Shown: piece by piece, positions 54,951 to 64,000 of the stretch
How the letters are laid out: the number at the start of each line of letters is the position of its first letter
How positions within the stretch are numbered: the first letter of the stretch is position 1
From: Siphonodentalium dalli
Taxonomy: Eukaryota > Mollusca > Scaphopoda > Gadilida > Siphonodentaliidae
Assembly (NCBI GenBank): GCA_032622095.1
Contig: CP136064.1
Location: 139,271,954-139,335,953, forward strand
DNA length: 64,000 nt
Direction: 5' to 3'
The notes under the pieces: model-generated
Databases searched by the model: none
Told to the model about the DNA's origin: nothing
What the model saw: the letters and a program-made list of their open reading frames with translations, nothing else
Made by a program: the position numbers and the translations under genes

Positions 54951-56665
54951 ATGGGTGATTTACAGGAATTGTCTGAAGCTTCAAACGAGGGCAATACGCA
55001 GGACATGTCTGAAAAAACTCAAATCTTGCACTATCTGACTGGTACACTAGTATTGAATCAGAACAACTCACAAAAAGTACAGCATGCAGATACGGATAAA
55101 ATTTCAGAACACATGAATGTGGTGCTAAAGTTTATAAGTTGTGTCACTAGAGACGTTTTTACATATAATTGCATTAAATTTGTATGCGGTCAGGGGAGGC
55201 TTTTGGAATTACCCAGGGATAACGTGTTTTGAGCGTGCTAGAATCGTTGACACTTTTACATTCGGATCATCGGCATTGATGAAACAAAGGATTCGGCTGG
55301 AACAAAGCGACCATGGTGCTTTGAGACCAGAACAGGCTCTGAATATAAAATTAACCAATCCTATGAAATTCGTCATAGATGGTGATGCAGACACAATCAA
55401 TGAAATAATTAGCAAAAGTACGCGGACAAGAAATAAATCTCGTATTTCGACAATAGGTTCTATGTCCGGATCTGCAGTGACCGGGTTATCTCAGGACGAC
55501 AGTTATGTGCCTGGTGACGTAAATAATAACAATAACACTAGTAGTAATAACTATAGTAACAACGGACATACCATGAATAGCGTCCAGAATTCCACAAACG
55601 AATGTTTAATTAAAATACAACGTGACATTTCTACGATGAAAATTGAAAATAAGACATTCTTTGATGAATTTCATGAAACTGTTCCCAGCTTAACTGGTTC
55701 TATTGCTCAGTTGGATATTCGGTTTTAGGCGATTGAAAAAAAACTGAAAACTATGGACGATATCGAAATTAGGATTCACACATTGGAAAAAGTTCTTGAG
55801 ACAGTAAGCGATAATATAGACGCAGACAAACTCACTGTTGAACGAATACAAGACGACAAATACTCAGGTGTACGGAAGTTGAAATCTGAAATGGCCACTT
55901 GCAATGATGATATTAAACGGATGGGGAACATCGTCGAGGAGCAAAACCGGAAATCGAAGAGTATAGAAGGCCAAATAGCTAGCTTAAAGGACTATGTGAA
56001 CAAAAAAATGTCAGCAAATACATGTGTTCACGACCAGTTAATGAGTGACACAGTCAAGAATAGCATTACTGTTATCAAAGATGAAATGTGTAGATTTACC
56101 AAAGAAATGTCAAAACTTGTATGTTTATCTGTCGACAAAATGACTGAATCTGTAAAAGACATAACACAAAATCAAAATGTATTAACATCTGGTATACAAC
56201 GAATTTCGGAATGGATTTCGGATCAGAATATCTATTACAATGATGATCATTTTTCTAGCAGCAGGAAATCTGTAATGAATGAAAGAAACCGAGATAATGA
56301 TGATATGAATATTAACGACGTTACAGTGGAATCCAGAGTGCACGACACAAAGATACAGAATCACAATAATACACATAAACCAAACAACAATCGAAATGAA
56401 CGTAATGTGGAGAAACCAGACTTCCTATACCACCGAAACAAAGGACCCATCAAATATTCAGCTATTTTCCTTGGTGGATTCTCCGATGATATAACGGTGT
56501 ATGACATTCAGAGATATCTGATAAAAAGGGACATTAGATTTACTATTATACGCATGCTAAACTACAACACAGCCAGGATTCACATATGCGAGGATGACAT
56601 TGACATCACTTTAGATGTAGACTTCTGACCAGAGGGGGCAGAATGCAGACGTTGGATTTACAGGA
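54951..56665 (+). pseudogene. LINE-2 ORF1, left-arm copy, decayed
   Basis: Collinear with the intact ORF1 at 60978-62702 but with several lesions: an indel near 55010 (MSEKTQILHYL replaces the normal frame), an extra T in a T run (55207-55210, GTGTTTTGAG), a nonsense TAG at 55726-55728, and TGA for TGG in the FWPEG motif (56626-56628). The middle coiled-coil part is continuous at 55753-56628 (291 codons). It would have encoded the RNA-binding ORF1 protein that packages LINE RNA. Confidence 0.85.
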
Positions 56666-56738
56666 ATAACGACAACTAATAAAATGTATTAGTCATCATT
56701 ATGCCATCAATAAAATATCACACTAATCATAATCACTA

Positions 56739-57247
56739 ATGATTGCTCACACATTTATCAAACTTATACTACTCGTGTGTTTAGTCAATCGTTTTGTTTG
56801 TGGTACTTTCCAAATTTGTATATATTTGGAATGTGGAAGTAATTCATACAACCCACACTCTCCTGCTGAATGTAACGCACACTTGATTTCTCCCATGGAT
56901 GAAACAAATCTGAATATACTCACTTGGAACATGACTGGGGCAATGTCATCGGGTGCATATCTCCAAAAGTTAATGTCCTCGGGGAAATTCGACATCATTG
57001 GTTTGAGTGAGCATTGGTTATATCAACATAATGTTGATTTCTTAGTCAATTTGCATAACGACTATGAATATTATGCAGTTTGTGATTATCGCCAACGCTT
57101 ACCATGTCAGACACACAAGGGGAGGCCTATTAAAAGGGGGTATAGCATTCGTGTATCACAAACGTTACTTTCATAAGAAAAATCCGGTACCAATAGAAGA
57201 TGACAAAATAATCGGTGTTCAAATGGAATTAACATCTGGGATGTATC
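56739..57247 (+). pseudogene. LINE-2 ORF2 endonuclease N-terminus, left-arm copy, truncated
   Basis: Starts MIAHTFIKLILLVCLVNRFV, then NILTWNMTGAMSSG, DIIGLSEHWLYQ and GGIAFVYHKRYFHKK. An extra A near 57118 shifts the frame. Similarity to the right arm stops abruptly after GATGTATCT (57247), where sequence of the opposite strand begins; the rest of the endonuclease is missing. Confidence 0.85.
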
Positions 57248-58354
57248 TAGGGGTTCAACGCTAAATAACTGTGGTCTGTATTTTTCAATCCTTGTTTTAA
57301 TAATTTTCTCCACTAATTTGTACAAGACTGTCATAAGCGTTATTGCTCGGTAACTATCAAAGTCATATTTAGGCTTAGAACCCCCTTTATGTAGTGTAAT
57401 AATTATCCCACGCTTTAAATTACTTGGTATGACTTGTGTTTCTAGAAGACGCGTTAGAAATATCGATACTGTCTGTGTCAATCGGGGACTTCCATACATA
57501 AGGTGTTCGTTTGCTATATTATCCCAGCCAGGAGATTTGTCACGACTCATCGTTTGATAAAGAGAACAGAGTTCTCCTTCTTGGACCGGGTGAAGTAATA
57601 TCTTATCAACAGAATATGTCGTTTCGTCTGTTAACGCTTGACTGGTGACATTTTCAACATGTGTCTCATGATCTGAGTCGAAATCCGAATGAGATAAGGG
57701 GGTGAACAAATTTTGAAAATAAGAAGCCCAACCGTCTGCAATTTCATGATCACTTCTTAGGATGTATCGAAAAGTGGAGTTTCGGATAACGTTTCGTTTA
57801 CGTTTTTGAGCTAATAAACGGAAGAGATAATTTTGATCTACATTGGCCCTTTTATCTATTTCGTTGTTCATTTCATTTAAATATGAATTTGCCGCACGTC
57901 TATACAGTCTGTGAAATTCACACTTTGCATCTTTGTATTCAGTGAAGCTACTCGATTGATTGCGATCTCTAGGTCTATCGTTTGATATCCATTGTTTTCG
58001 TTTTAAACCCATCCATTGGTGCAGCTTATCGAGTTCATCATTCCAAAAAGGTTTTAAATGTTTTTTAAATGTTTTTCGTGTGGAAGAGAAGAAACGGTAG
58101 CTTTTGAAATGACATTGACGAGGTGATCATAAATTTCAGATGTACTCTGCTGATTTGTTATTTCTGTCACTTGTATCATAGAATCAAGAGTTACTTTGTG
58201 CTGGTCTATAATGCCTTGATCGGAAATAACTTTTTTCCAGTTGATAGCGTGTAGCTGTGCATTAGATGTAATGCCTGTGTCAATGCAAAATGTGAATTTC
58301 AATTGTACAGAGACCGGTCGATGATTCATCAACCATGACATTTACATTTCCAAT
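57248..58354 (-). pseudogene. LINE-2 endonuclease end to reverse transcriptase, inverted segment
   Basis: Read on the minus strand: HMQHLIGNVNV, then in another frame MNHRPVSVQLKFTF (end of the endonuclease) and, after an 11-bp duplication that breaks the frame, MGLKRKQWISNDRPRDRN. It continues through RDKSPGWDNIANEHLMYGSP, GIIITLHKGGSKPKYDFDSY and IEKYRPQLFSVEPL, where it stops at 57248. It is a direct duplicate of 59192-60130 but keeps 195 bp (58119-58313) that the other copy has lost. Confidence 0.85.
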
Positions 58355-58369
58355 CAAATGTTGCATATG

Positions 58370-58980
58370 ACACTTTCAAACTCTGGTTTGTATCCAGAAG
58401 GTTTCACCCCTGCCAGCTGCACGTTCTTGTATCCATCAACTGTACTCCCCAGAGGACTGTGTGGTGCAGAACTATTGTGGGGTTTATGCCAAAATGATAG
58501 TGAGCGATTAGAACGTATTAATCGATTCTGTCTCAAGAACTTTCAAGGTCTGCACCAGCGAACCTCTACAGTTATCGCCCAAGGTATTGTCGGTTTGGGA
58601 TCACTACAGTGTCTTATTGATAAAAGGAAATTATCGCTATTCGGTTCTCTCTGTAACTTGAGTGTTACGCGTAAAACTGTTAAACAGGTTTTCTTGTTCG
58701 CCTTTATCAATATCTGTATACTTGTAACACGCCAAATAGAAATGAAATTTTTTTTTCAGATATGAATTCCATTTTTCATTTATATGGCTTCTGTGACTAT
58801 GTCTTCATATACGGTAACACAGTTGATTTCCCTGCAAAGTCACATTGGACTCAACTTATCAAAGACACAATTTCAAATTACTCTGAGATTGCATGGAAAC
58901 AAACAACTTCGGAGAAAACGTCACTGGAGCGATTCTCTATGTTACAAACGGATTACAAACAGAACAATAAACATTTCTGA
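58370..58980 (+). pseudogene. LINE-2 reverse transcriptase C-terminus (thumb and tail), plus strand
   Basis: STVLPRGLCGAELLWGLCQN, ERLERINRFCLKNFQGLHQR and GLGSLQCLIDKRKLSLFGSL are typical of the LINE thumb region. After a one-base shift near 58735 the frame continues with NSIFHLYGFCDYVFIYGNTV, FPAKSHWTQLIKD. The YADD palm region is absent from this locus. The segment ends at about 58980, exactly where the oppositely oriented RT segment begins. Confidence 0.75.
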
Positions 58981-59995
58981 TCAAATTTGAAAAAAGACGA
59001 AGTGACTGCCCTTTTAAACCCCTTTGCATGAGTTTATATAAGAGACCATCTAACCAGACAGTATCGAACGCTTTCCAAACGTCGAGAAAACATGCATACA
59101 GTTTTTGTTTTGATTCCGATACATATGATATACATTCTCTTGTAAGATAAGCAGTCATTAATGCGCTAATGCTTTTCTGGAAACCATGTTGCAGGGGTTC
59201 AACGCTAAATAACTGTGGTCTGTATTTTTCAATCCTTGTTTTAATAATTTTCTCCACTAATTTGTACAAGGCTGGCATAAGCGTTATTGCTCTGTAACTA
59301 TCAAAGTCATATTTAGGCTTAGAACCCCCTTTATGTAGTGTAATAATTATCCCACGCTTTAAATTACTTGTTATGACTTGTGTTTCTAGAAGACGCGTTA
59401 GAAATATCGATACTGTCTGTGTCAATCGGGGACTTCCATACATAAGGTGTTCGTTTGCTATATTATCCCAGCCAGGAGATTTGTCACGACTCATCGTTTG
59501 ATAAAGAGAACAGAGTTCTCCTTCTTGGACCGGGTGAAGTAATATCTTATCAACAGAATATGTCGTTTCGTCTGTTAACGCTTGACTGATGACATTTTCA
59601 ACATGTGACTCATGATCTGAGTCGAAATCCGAATGAGATAAGGGGGTGAACAAATTTTGAAAATAAGAAGCCCAACCGTCTGCAATTTCATGATCACTTC
59701 TTAGGATTTCACCGTTGTATCGAAAAATGGAGTTTCGGATAACGTTTCGTTTACGTTTTTGAGCTAATAAACGGAAGAGATAATTTTGATCTACATTGGC
59801 CCTTTTATCTATTTCGTTGTTCATTTCATTTAAATATGAATTTGCCGCACGTCTATACAGTCTGCGAAATTCACACTTTGCATCTTTGTAATCAGTGAAG
59901 CTACTCGGTTGATTGCGATCTCTAGGTCTATCGTTTGATATCCATTGTTTTCGTTTTAAACCCATCCATTGGTGCAGCTTATCGAGTTCATCATT
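58981..59995 (-). pseudogene. LINE-2 reverse transcriptase N-terminal half, right-arm copy
   Basis: One open frame from MGLKRKQWISNDRP (59965) through RDKSPGWDNIANEHLMYGSP, LKRGIIITLHKGGSKP, LFSVEPLQHGFQKSISALMT and ACFLDVWKAFDTVWLDGLLY to LFSNLIRN. After that the sequence breaks into the inverted thumb segment, so the YADD box is missing. The frame is offset from the endonuclease by the 11-bp duplication near 60005-60030. Confidence 0.85.
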
Positions 59996-60936
59996 CCAAA
60001 AAGGTTTTTAATGTTTTTTAAATGTTTTTTTGTGGAAGAGAAGAAACGGTAGCTTTTGAAATGACATTGACCGGTCGATGATTCATCAACCATGACATTT
60101 ACATTTCCAATCAAATGTTGCATATGTATCGGCACCAGAATGTGGTCAGCAATAGGTCCACCATCTCCGCCGAATGGGACACACGTACTCAATTTAAAAT
60201 CTTTACAATAGTCGAGATTTGTCGAATAAAAATTATTGTGATCGATAAAGCGTTTAAGTTCTTTGTTTCTATGTTGTGATTCCAATGGGTCACCATTAAG
60301 ATCTCCGGTTACAATCACAGTTCCCATGGATTTATGCATACTACATAAATCTGCCAATTTTATCAAATATTGCTCATAACACTCGTCTGTGTAATTTGTT
60401 GATGGTAGGTATACCTGAAAAATATACAGATACATCCCAGATGTTAATTCCATTTGAACACCGATTATTTTGTCATCTTCTATTGGCACCGGATTTATCT
60501 TATGAAAGTAACGTTTGTGATACATGAATGCTACACCCCCCTTTAATAGGCCTCCCCTGTGCGTCTGACATGGTAACCGTTGGCGATAATCACAAACTGC
60601 ATAATATCCATAGTCGTTATGCAAATTGCCTAAGAAATCAACATTATGTTGATATAACCAATGCTCACTCAAACCAATGATGTCGAATTTCCCCGAGGAC
60701 ATTAAATTTTGGAGATATGTACCCGATGACATTGCCCCAGTCATGTTCCAAGTGAGTATATTCAGATTTTTTTCATCCATGGGAGAAATCAAGTGTGCGT
60801 TACATTCAGCAGGAGAGTGTGGGTTGTATGAATTACTTCCACATTCCAAATATATACAAATTTGGAAAGTACCACAAACAAAACGATTGACTAAACACAC
60901 GTGTAGTATAAGTTTGATAAATGTGTGAGCAATCAT
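59956..60936 (-). CDS. LINE-2 ORF2 endonuclease domain, right-arm copy
   Basis: 326 codons from ATG 60936, 41 bp after the ORF1 stop. Signal-like N-terminus MIAHTFIKLILHVCLVNRFV; boxes NILTWNMTG, DIIGLSEHWLY, GGLLKGGVAFMYHKRY, GTVIVTGDLNGDP and GPIADHILVP. The expected end of the domain (NHRPVSVQLKF in the other copy) is removed by a 195-bp deletion at about 60068. The frame runs into GMMNSISCTNGWV and a stop, so it cannot join the reverse transcriptase. It would nick target DNA in an intact element. Confidence 0.8.
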   Translation of the reverse strand: MIAHTFIKLILHVCLVNRFVCGTFQICIYLECGSNSYNPHSPAECNAHLISPMDEKNLNILTWNMTGAMSSGTYLQNLMSSGKFDIIGLSEHWLYQHNVDFLGNLHNDYGYYAVCDYRQRLPCQTHRGGLLKGGVAFMYHKRYFHKINPVPIEDDKIIGVQMELTSGMYLYIFQVYLPSTNYTDECYEQYLIKLADLCSMHKSMGTVIVTGDLNGDPLESQHRNKELKRFIDHNNFYSTNLDYCKDFKLSTCVPFGGDGGPIADHILVPIHMQHLIGNVNVMVDESSTGQCHFKSYRFFSSTKKHLKNIKNLFGMMNSISCTNGWV

Positions 60937-60977
60937 TAGTGATTATGATTAGTGTGATATTTTAATGATGGCATTTA

Positions 60978-62702
60978 TTAGTTGTCGTTATTCCTATAAA
61001 TCCAACGTCTGCATTCTGCCCCCTCTGGCCAGAAGTCTACATCTAAAGTGATGTCAATGTCATCCTCGCATATGTTAATCCTGGCTGTGTTGTAGTTTAG
61101 CATGCGTATAATAGTAAATCTAATGTCCCTTTTTATCAGATATCTCTGAATGTCGTACGCCGTTATATCATCGGAGAATCCACAAAGGAAAATAGCTGAA
61201 TATTTGATGGGTCCTTTATTTCGGTGGTATAGGAAGTCTGGTTTCTCCACATTACGTTCATTTCGATTGTTGTTTGGTTTATGTGTATTATTGTGATTCT
61301 GTATCTTTGTGTCGAGCACTCTGGATTCCACTGTAACGTCGTTAATATTCATGTCATCATTATCTCGGTTTCTGTCATTCATTACAAATTTCCTGCTGCT
61401 AGAAAAATGATCATCATTGTAATAGTTATTCTGATCCGATATCCATTCCGAAATTCGTTGTATACCAGATGTTAATACATTTTGATTTTGTGTTATGTCT
61501 TTTACAGATTCAGTCATTTCAGATAAACATACAAGTTTGGAAATTTCTTTGGTAAATCTACACATTTCATCTTTGATAACAGTAATGCTATTCTTGACTG
61601 TGTCACTCATTAACTGGTCGTGAACACATGTATTTGTTGACATTTTTTTGTTCACATAGTCCTTTAAGCTAGCTATTTGGCCTTCTATACTCTTCGATTT
61701 CCGGTTTTGCTCCTCGACGATGTTCCCCATCCGTTTAATATCATCATTGCAAGTGGCCATTTCAGATTTCAACTTCCGTACACCTGAGTATTTGTCGTCT
61801 TGTATTCGTTCAACAGTGAGTTTGTCTGATTCTATAGTATCGCTTACTGTCTCAAGACCTTTTTCCAATGTGTGAATCCTAATTTCGATATCGTCCATAG
61901 TTTTCAGTTTCTTTTCAATCGCAGAAAACCGACTATCCAACTGAGCAATAGAACCAGTTAAGCTGGGAACAGTTTCATGAAATTCATCAAAGAATGTCTT
62001 ATTTTCAATTTTCATCGTAGAAATGTCACGTTGTATTTTAATTAAACATTCGTTTGTGGAATTCTGGACGCTATTCATGGTATGTCCGTTGTTACTATAG
62101 TTATTACTACTAGTGTTATTGTTATTATTTACGTCACCAGGTACATAGCTGTCGTCCTGAGATAACCCGTTCACAGATCCGGACATAGAACCTATTGTCG
62201 AAATACGAGATTTATTTCTTGTCCGCGTACTTTTGCTAATTATTTCATTGATTGAGTCTGCATCACCATCTATGACGAATTTCATAAGATTGGTTAATTT
62301 TAGATTCAGAGCCTGTTCTGGTCTCAAAGCACCATGGTCGCTTTGTTCCCGACGAATCCTTTGTTTCATCAATGCCGATGATCCGAATGTAAAGGTGTCC
62401 ACGATTCTAGCACGCTCAAACACGTGATCCCTGAGTAATTCCAAAAGCCTCCCCTGACCGCATACAAATTCACTGCAATTATATGTAAAAACGTCTCTCG
62501 TGACACAACTTATAAACTTTAGCACCACATTCATGTGTTCTGATATTTTATCCGTATCTGCTGTACTTTTTGGGAGTTGTTCTGATTCAATACTAGTGTA
62601 CCAGTCAGATAGTGCAGTCTGCAGTGCAGGATTTGAGTTTGCAGAAATGTCCTGCGTATTGCCCTCGTTTGAAGCTTCAGAAAATTCCTGTAAATCACCC
62701 AT
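60978..62702 (-). CDS. LINE-2 ORF1 protein, intact
   Basis: 574 codons without interruption from ATG 62702 (MGDLQEFSEASNEGNTQD). N-terminal about 180 residues of unknown fold (VLKFISCVTRDVFTY; GALRPEQALNLKLTN); Asn/Ser-rich linker near 205-230; long heptad-rich coiled coil about 240-400 (IEIRIHTLEKGLETVSDTIE, IVEEQNRKSKSIEGQIASLK). A polar stretch with an Asn run leads to a C-terminal RRM-like unit (KYSAIFLCGFSDDITAYDIQ, INICEDDIDIT, FWPEGAECRRW). Coiled coil plus RRM and C-terminal domain is the build of many LINE ORF1 RNA-binding chaperones. It pairs with the ORF2 start 41 bp downstream. Confidence 0.85.
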   Translation of the reverse strand: MGDLQEFSEASNEGNTQDISANSNPALQTALSDWYTSIESEQLPKSTADTDKISEHMNVVLKFISCVTRDVFTYNCSEFVCGQGRLLELLRDHVFERARIVDTFTFGSSALMKQRIRREQSDHGALRPEQALNLKLTNLMKFVIDGDADSINEIISKSTRTRNKSRISTIGSMSGSVNGLSQDDSYVPGDVNNNNNTSSNNYSNNGHTMNSVQNSTNECLIKIQRDISTMKIENKTFFDEFHETVPSLTGSIAQLDSRFSAIEKKLKTMDDIEIRIHTLEKGLETVSDTIESDKLTVERIQDDKYSGVRKLKSEMATCNDDIKRMGNIVEEQNRKSKSIEGQIASLKDYVNKKMSTNTCVHDQLMSDTVKNSITVIKDEMCRFTKEISKLVCLSEMTESVKDITQNQNVLTSGIQRISEWISDQNNYYNDDHFSSSRKFVMNDRNRDNDDMNINDVTVESRVLDTKIQNHNNTHKPNNNRNERNVEKPDFLYHRNKGPIKYSAIFLCGFSDDITAYDIQRYLIKRDIRFTIIRMLNYNTARINICEDDIDITLDVDFWPEGAECRRWIYRNNDN

Positions 62703-64000
62703 GATTGTTATTGAAAAATACTATTGGTGTGACCTTCCGTAGTATGACCCGAATAACGTGGGAACGTTGGGATTAATCCGACACGCACCTTGAGCCGACA
62801 ATTGATAGATGCACGTTCAAACGAACTCATTGATCAAGATGAGTGGTGGGTGGCCGTCAATCTCATCAGGCGAATTGTCACGTGATTCTCCAATGTGCAA
62901 CCGAATGCAGTATACAGCATGAAACATCATATCCATCTGGGATAAGGTTGGAAATTATCAGTTTTGGTCATGTCTTTAAATTAGATAATATACTAGTACA
63001 TATATACTCAGCAAGCACTATGTCACATGCACAGCGTTGTTAAGGCCAGTGTCACTGTCACACGCACAGCATCTGTATAAGTTCTTGTAATAAGTACACG
63101 TAAGTTGTATTGTAATGTAAAGTGTTAAACTTTGTTGATATGCTCTGAAAAGTTTTTTGATGAAGCTGGTACACACATGACATGGGATGTTTAGCCCTGA
63201 GACTTGTGAGAGAAATTGTCAAACTTTGTACGACTACGAGTATGAGTCTATGGCCTATTCCACTGTTTTCTTCGGATGACGATGATGTCACATTGATTGT
63301 CAATCATCTCAATGTCAGTAAATTGGCAATGTCACGTGATTGTCTCCGAGATCCAAATTCCAATGCACATTGCATGTATCGTATTCGGTCTCTCTCTCCC
63401 TCCAACATAATTAGTTTTGTCCCGTAACACAAGCACTCTGCCAGTCCCAAGCCACAAGTGGATGATTGAAATTGAATTTGAATCAGTCATTCACCTTGAA
63501 AAATGCAAACAATGAATGCAACATGCGAGAGATCAATCACTGAAATTGAATGAATCAGTCGACGGCCATCACTCCGATTAAGAATTATCACTTGTATAAG
63601 TTGTAAATAAATGTAAACTTGTTGTATCTGAATTTAGCGCACATGTCCATCATATATAATTTATATGGGACCACAGTGTGTAGTCAGCAGTGTTGTCGAC
63701 AATGACACCGACAGTGAATTACATTCAATTTCTCAGTCAATGTCACCGGTGGAATCGGGAATTTGCGTAATTATTCGCCGAATTCAGCCTCATATCACCT
63801 GTTATATCTCTAGCGTTTATAGATCCTTTCTTCTTTTTGCCATCATTTTCGTAAAATGAACGTTGTTGTTAAATAAATTGCAGACGGATAATTTTATCGG
63901 AATGAATCTGAACATGCGCACACACTCACATGTTAACTTTTAGCCAATCGTATGCTTAATTCTAGACTCTCACCTGATTTAGACGGGGATTTTCCAATAA
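62703..64000 (-). other. 5' leader of LINE-2, right arm, continues past the window
   Basis: The complement of 53660-54950 with scattered substitutions and a few indels. It is non-coding as far as seen. Because the window ends inside it, the outer end of the right arm and any target duplication are unknown. Confidence 0.65.

Overview
This is eukaryotic nuclear DNA, AT-rich and almost wholly made of transposable elements and satellite-like repeats. It holds no rRNA, no complete tRNA gene, no CRISPR and no bacterial-style operon. The organism is probably a marine mollusc, perhaps a bivalve. The main reason is the repeated build of a ~160-bp tandem core, a degenerate (ACGG)n-like stretch and a terminal hairpin, which matches the 'pearl'/Helentron-type non-autonomous elements known from bivalves. 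The CR1/Jockey-group LINEs and MULE-type sequence fit that view. No conserved single-copy host gene was recognised, so the species is an inference.

Layout. 1-5657: two head-to-tail pearl-like elements, the second invaded by a TA-flanked MITE (4510-4906) and a hAT-like MITE (4933-5529); the intact satellite monomers preserve both empty target sites. 5900-8700: a tRNA-derived SINE-like unit, nested inverted-repeat elements and a second copy of the TA MITE. 9395-11518: two inverted arrays of a 16-bp repeat enclosing two apparent MULE-transposase exons joined in frame to a LINE C-terminal fragment. 11800-13730: an ORF1-like basic protein (+) and a LINE endonuclease fragment (-). 14000-30000: hairpins, minisatellites, poly(G), decayed tandem repeats and further pearl-like tails. 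30436-33804: a nearly complete LINE ORF2 (endonuclease, reverse transcriptase, Cys/His tail) with two one-base homopolymer indels. 35700-39480: a second pearl-like family plus TIR elements. 40.8-42.7 kb: a 144-bp near-perfect palindrome, a first-exon-like frame and a minisatellite. 45.5-48.5 kb: a decayed gene with PIN/FEN-like acidic motifs, split mid-codon by a 2.05-kb transposon that itself carries another MITE. 50.4-53.3 kb: GC-rich CGCGCGAT inverted-repeat elements. 53.7-64.0 kb: an inverted duplication of a second LINE, one arm with an intact ORF1 and the other decayed, around a rearranged centre.

The proteins seen are mobilisation machinery (ORF1 RNA-binding proteins, AP-type endonuclease with reverse transcriptase, MULE transposase) or broken members of repeated gene families. 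Most other open frames are antisense or lie inside satellites. The most informative features are the nested insertions with readable target sites, the shared hairpin architecture of three unrelated repeat families, and the inverted LINE pair whose shared lesions point to duplication of DNA rather than two retrotranspositions.
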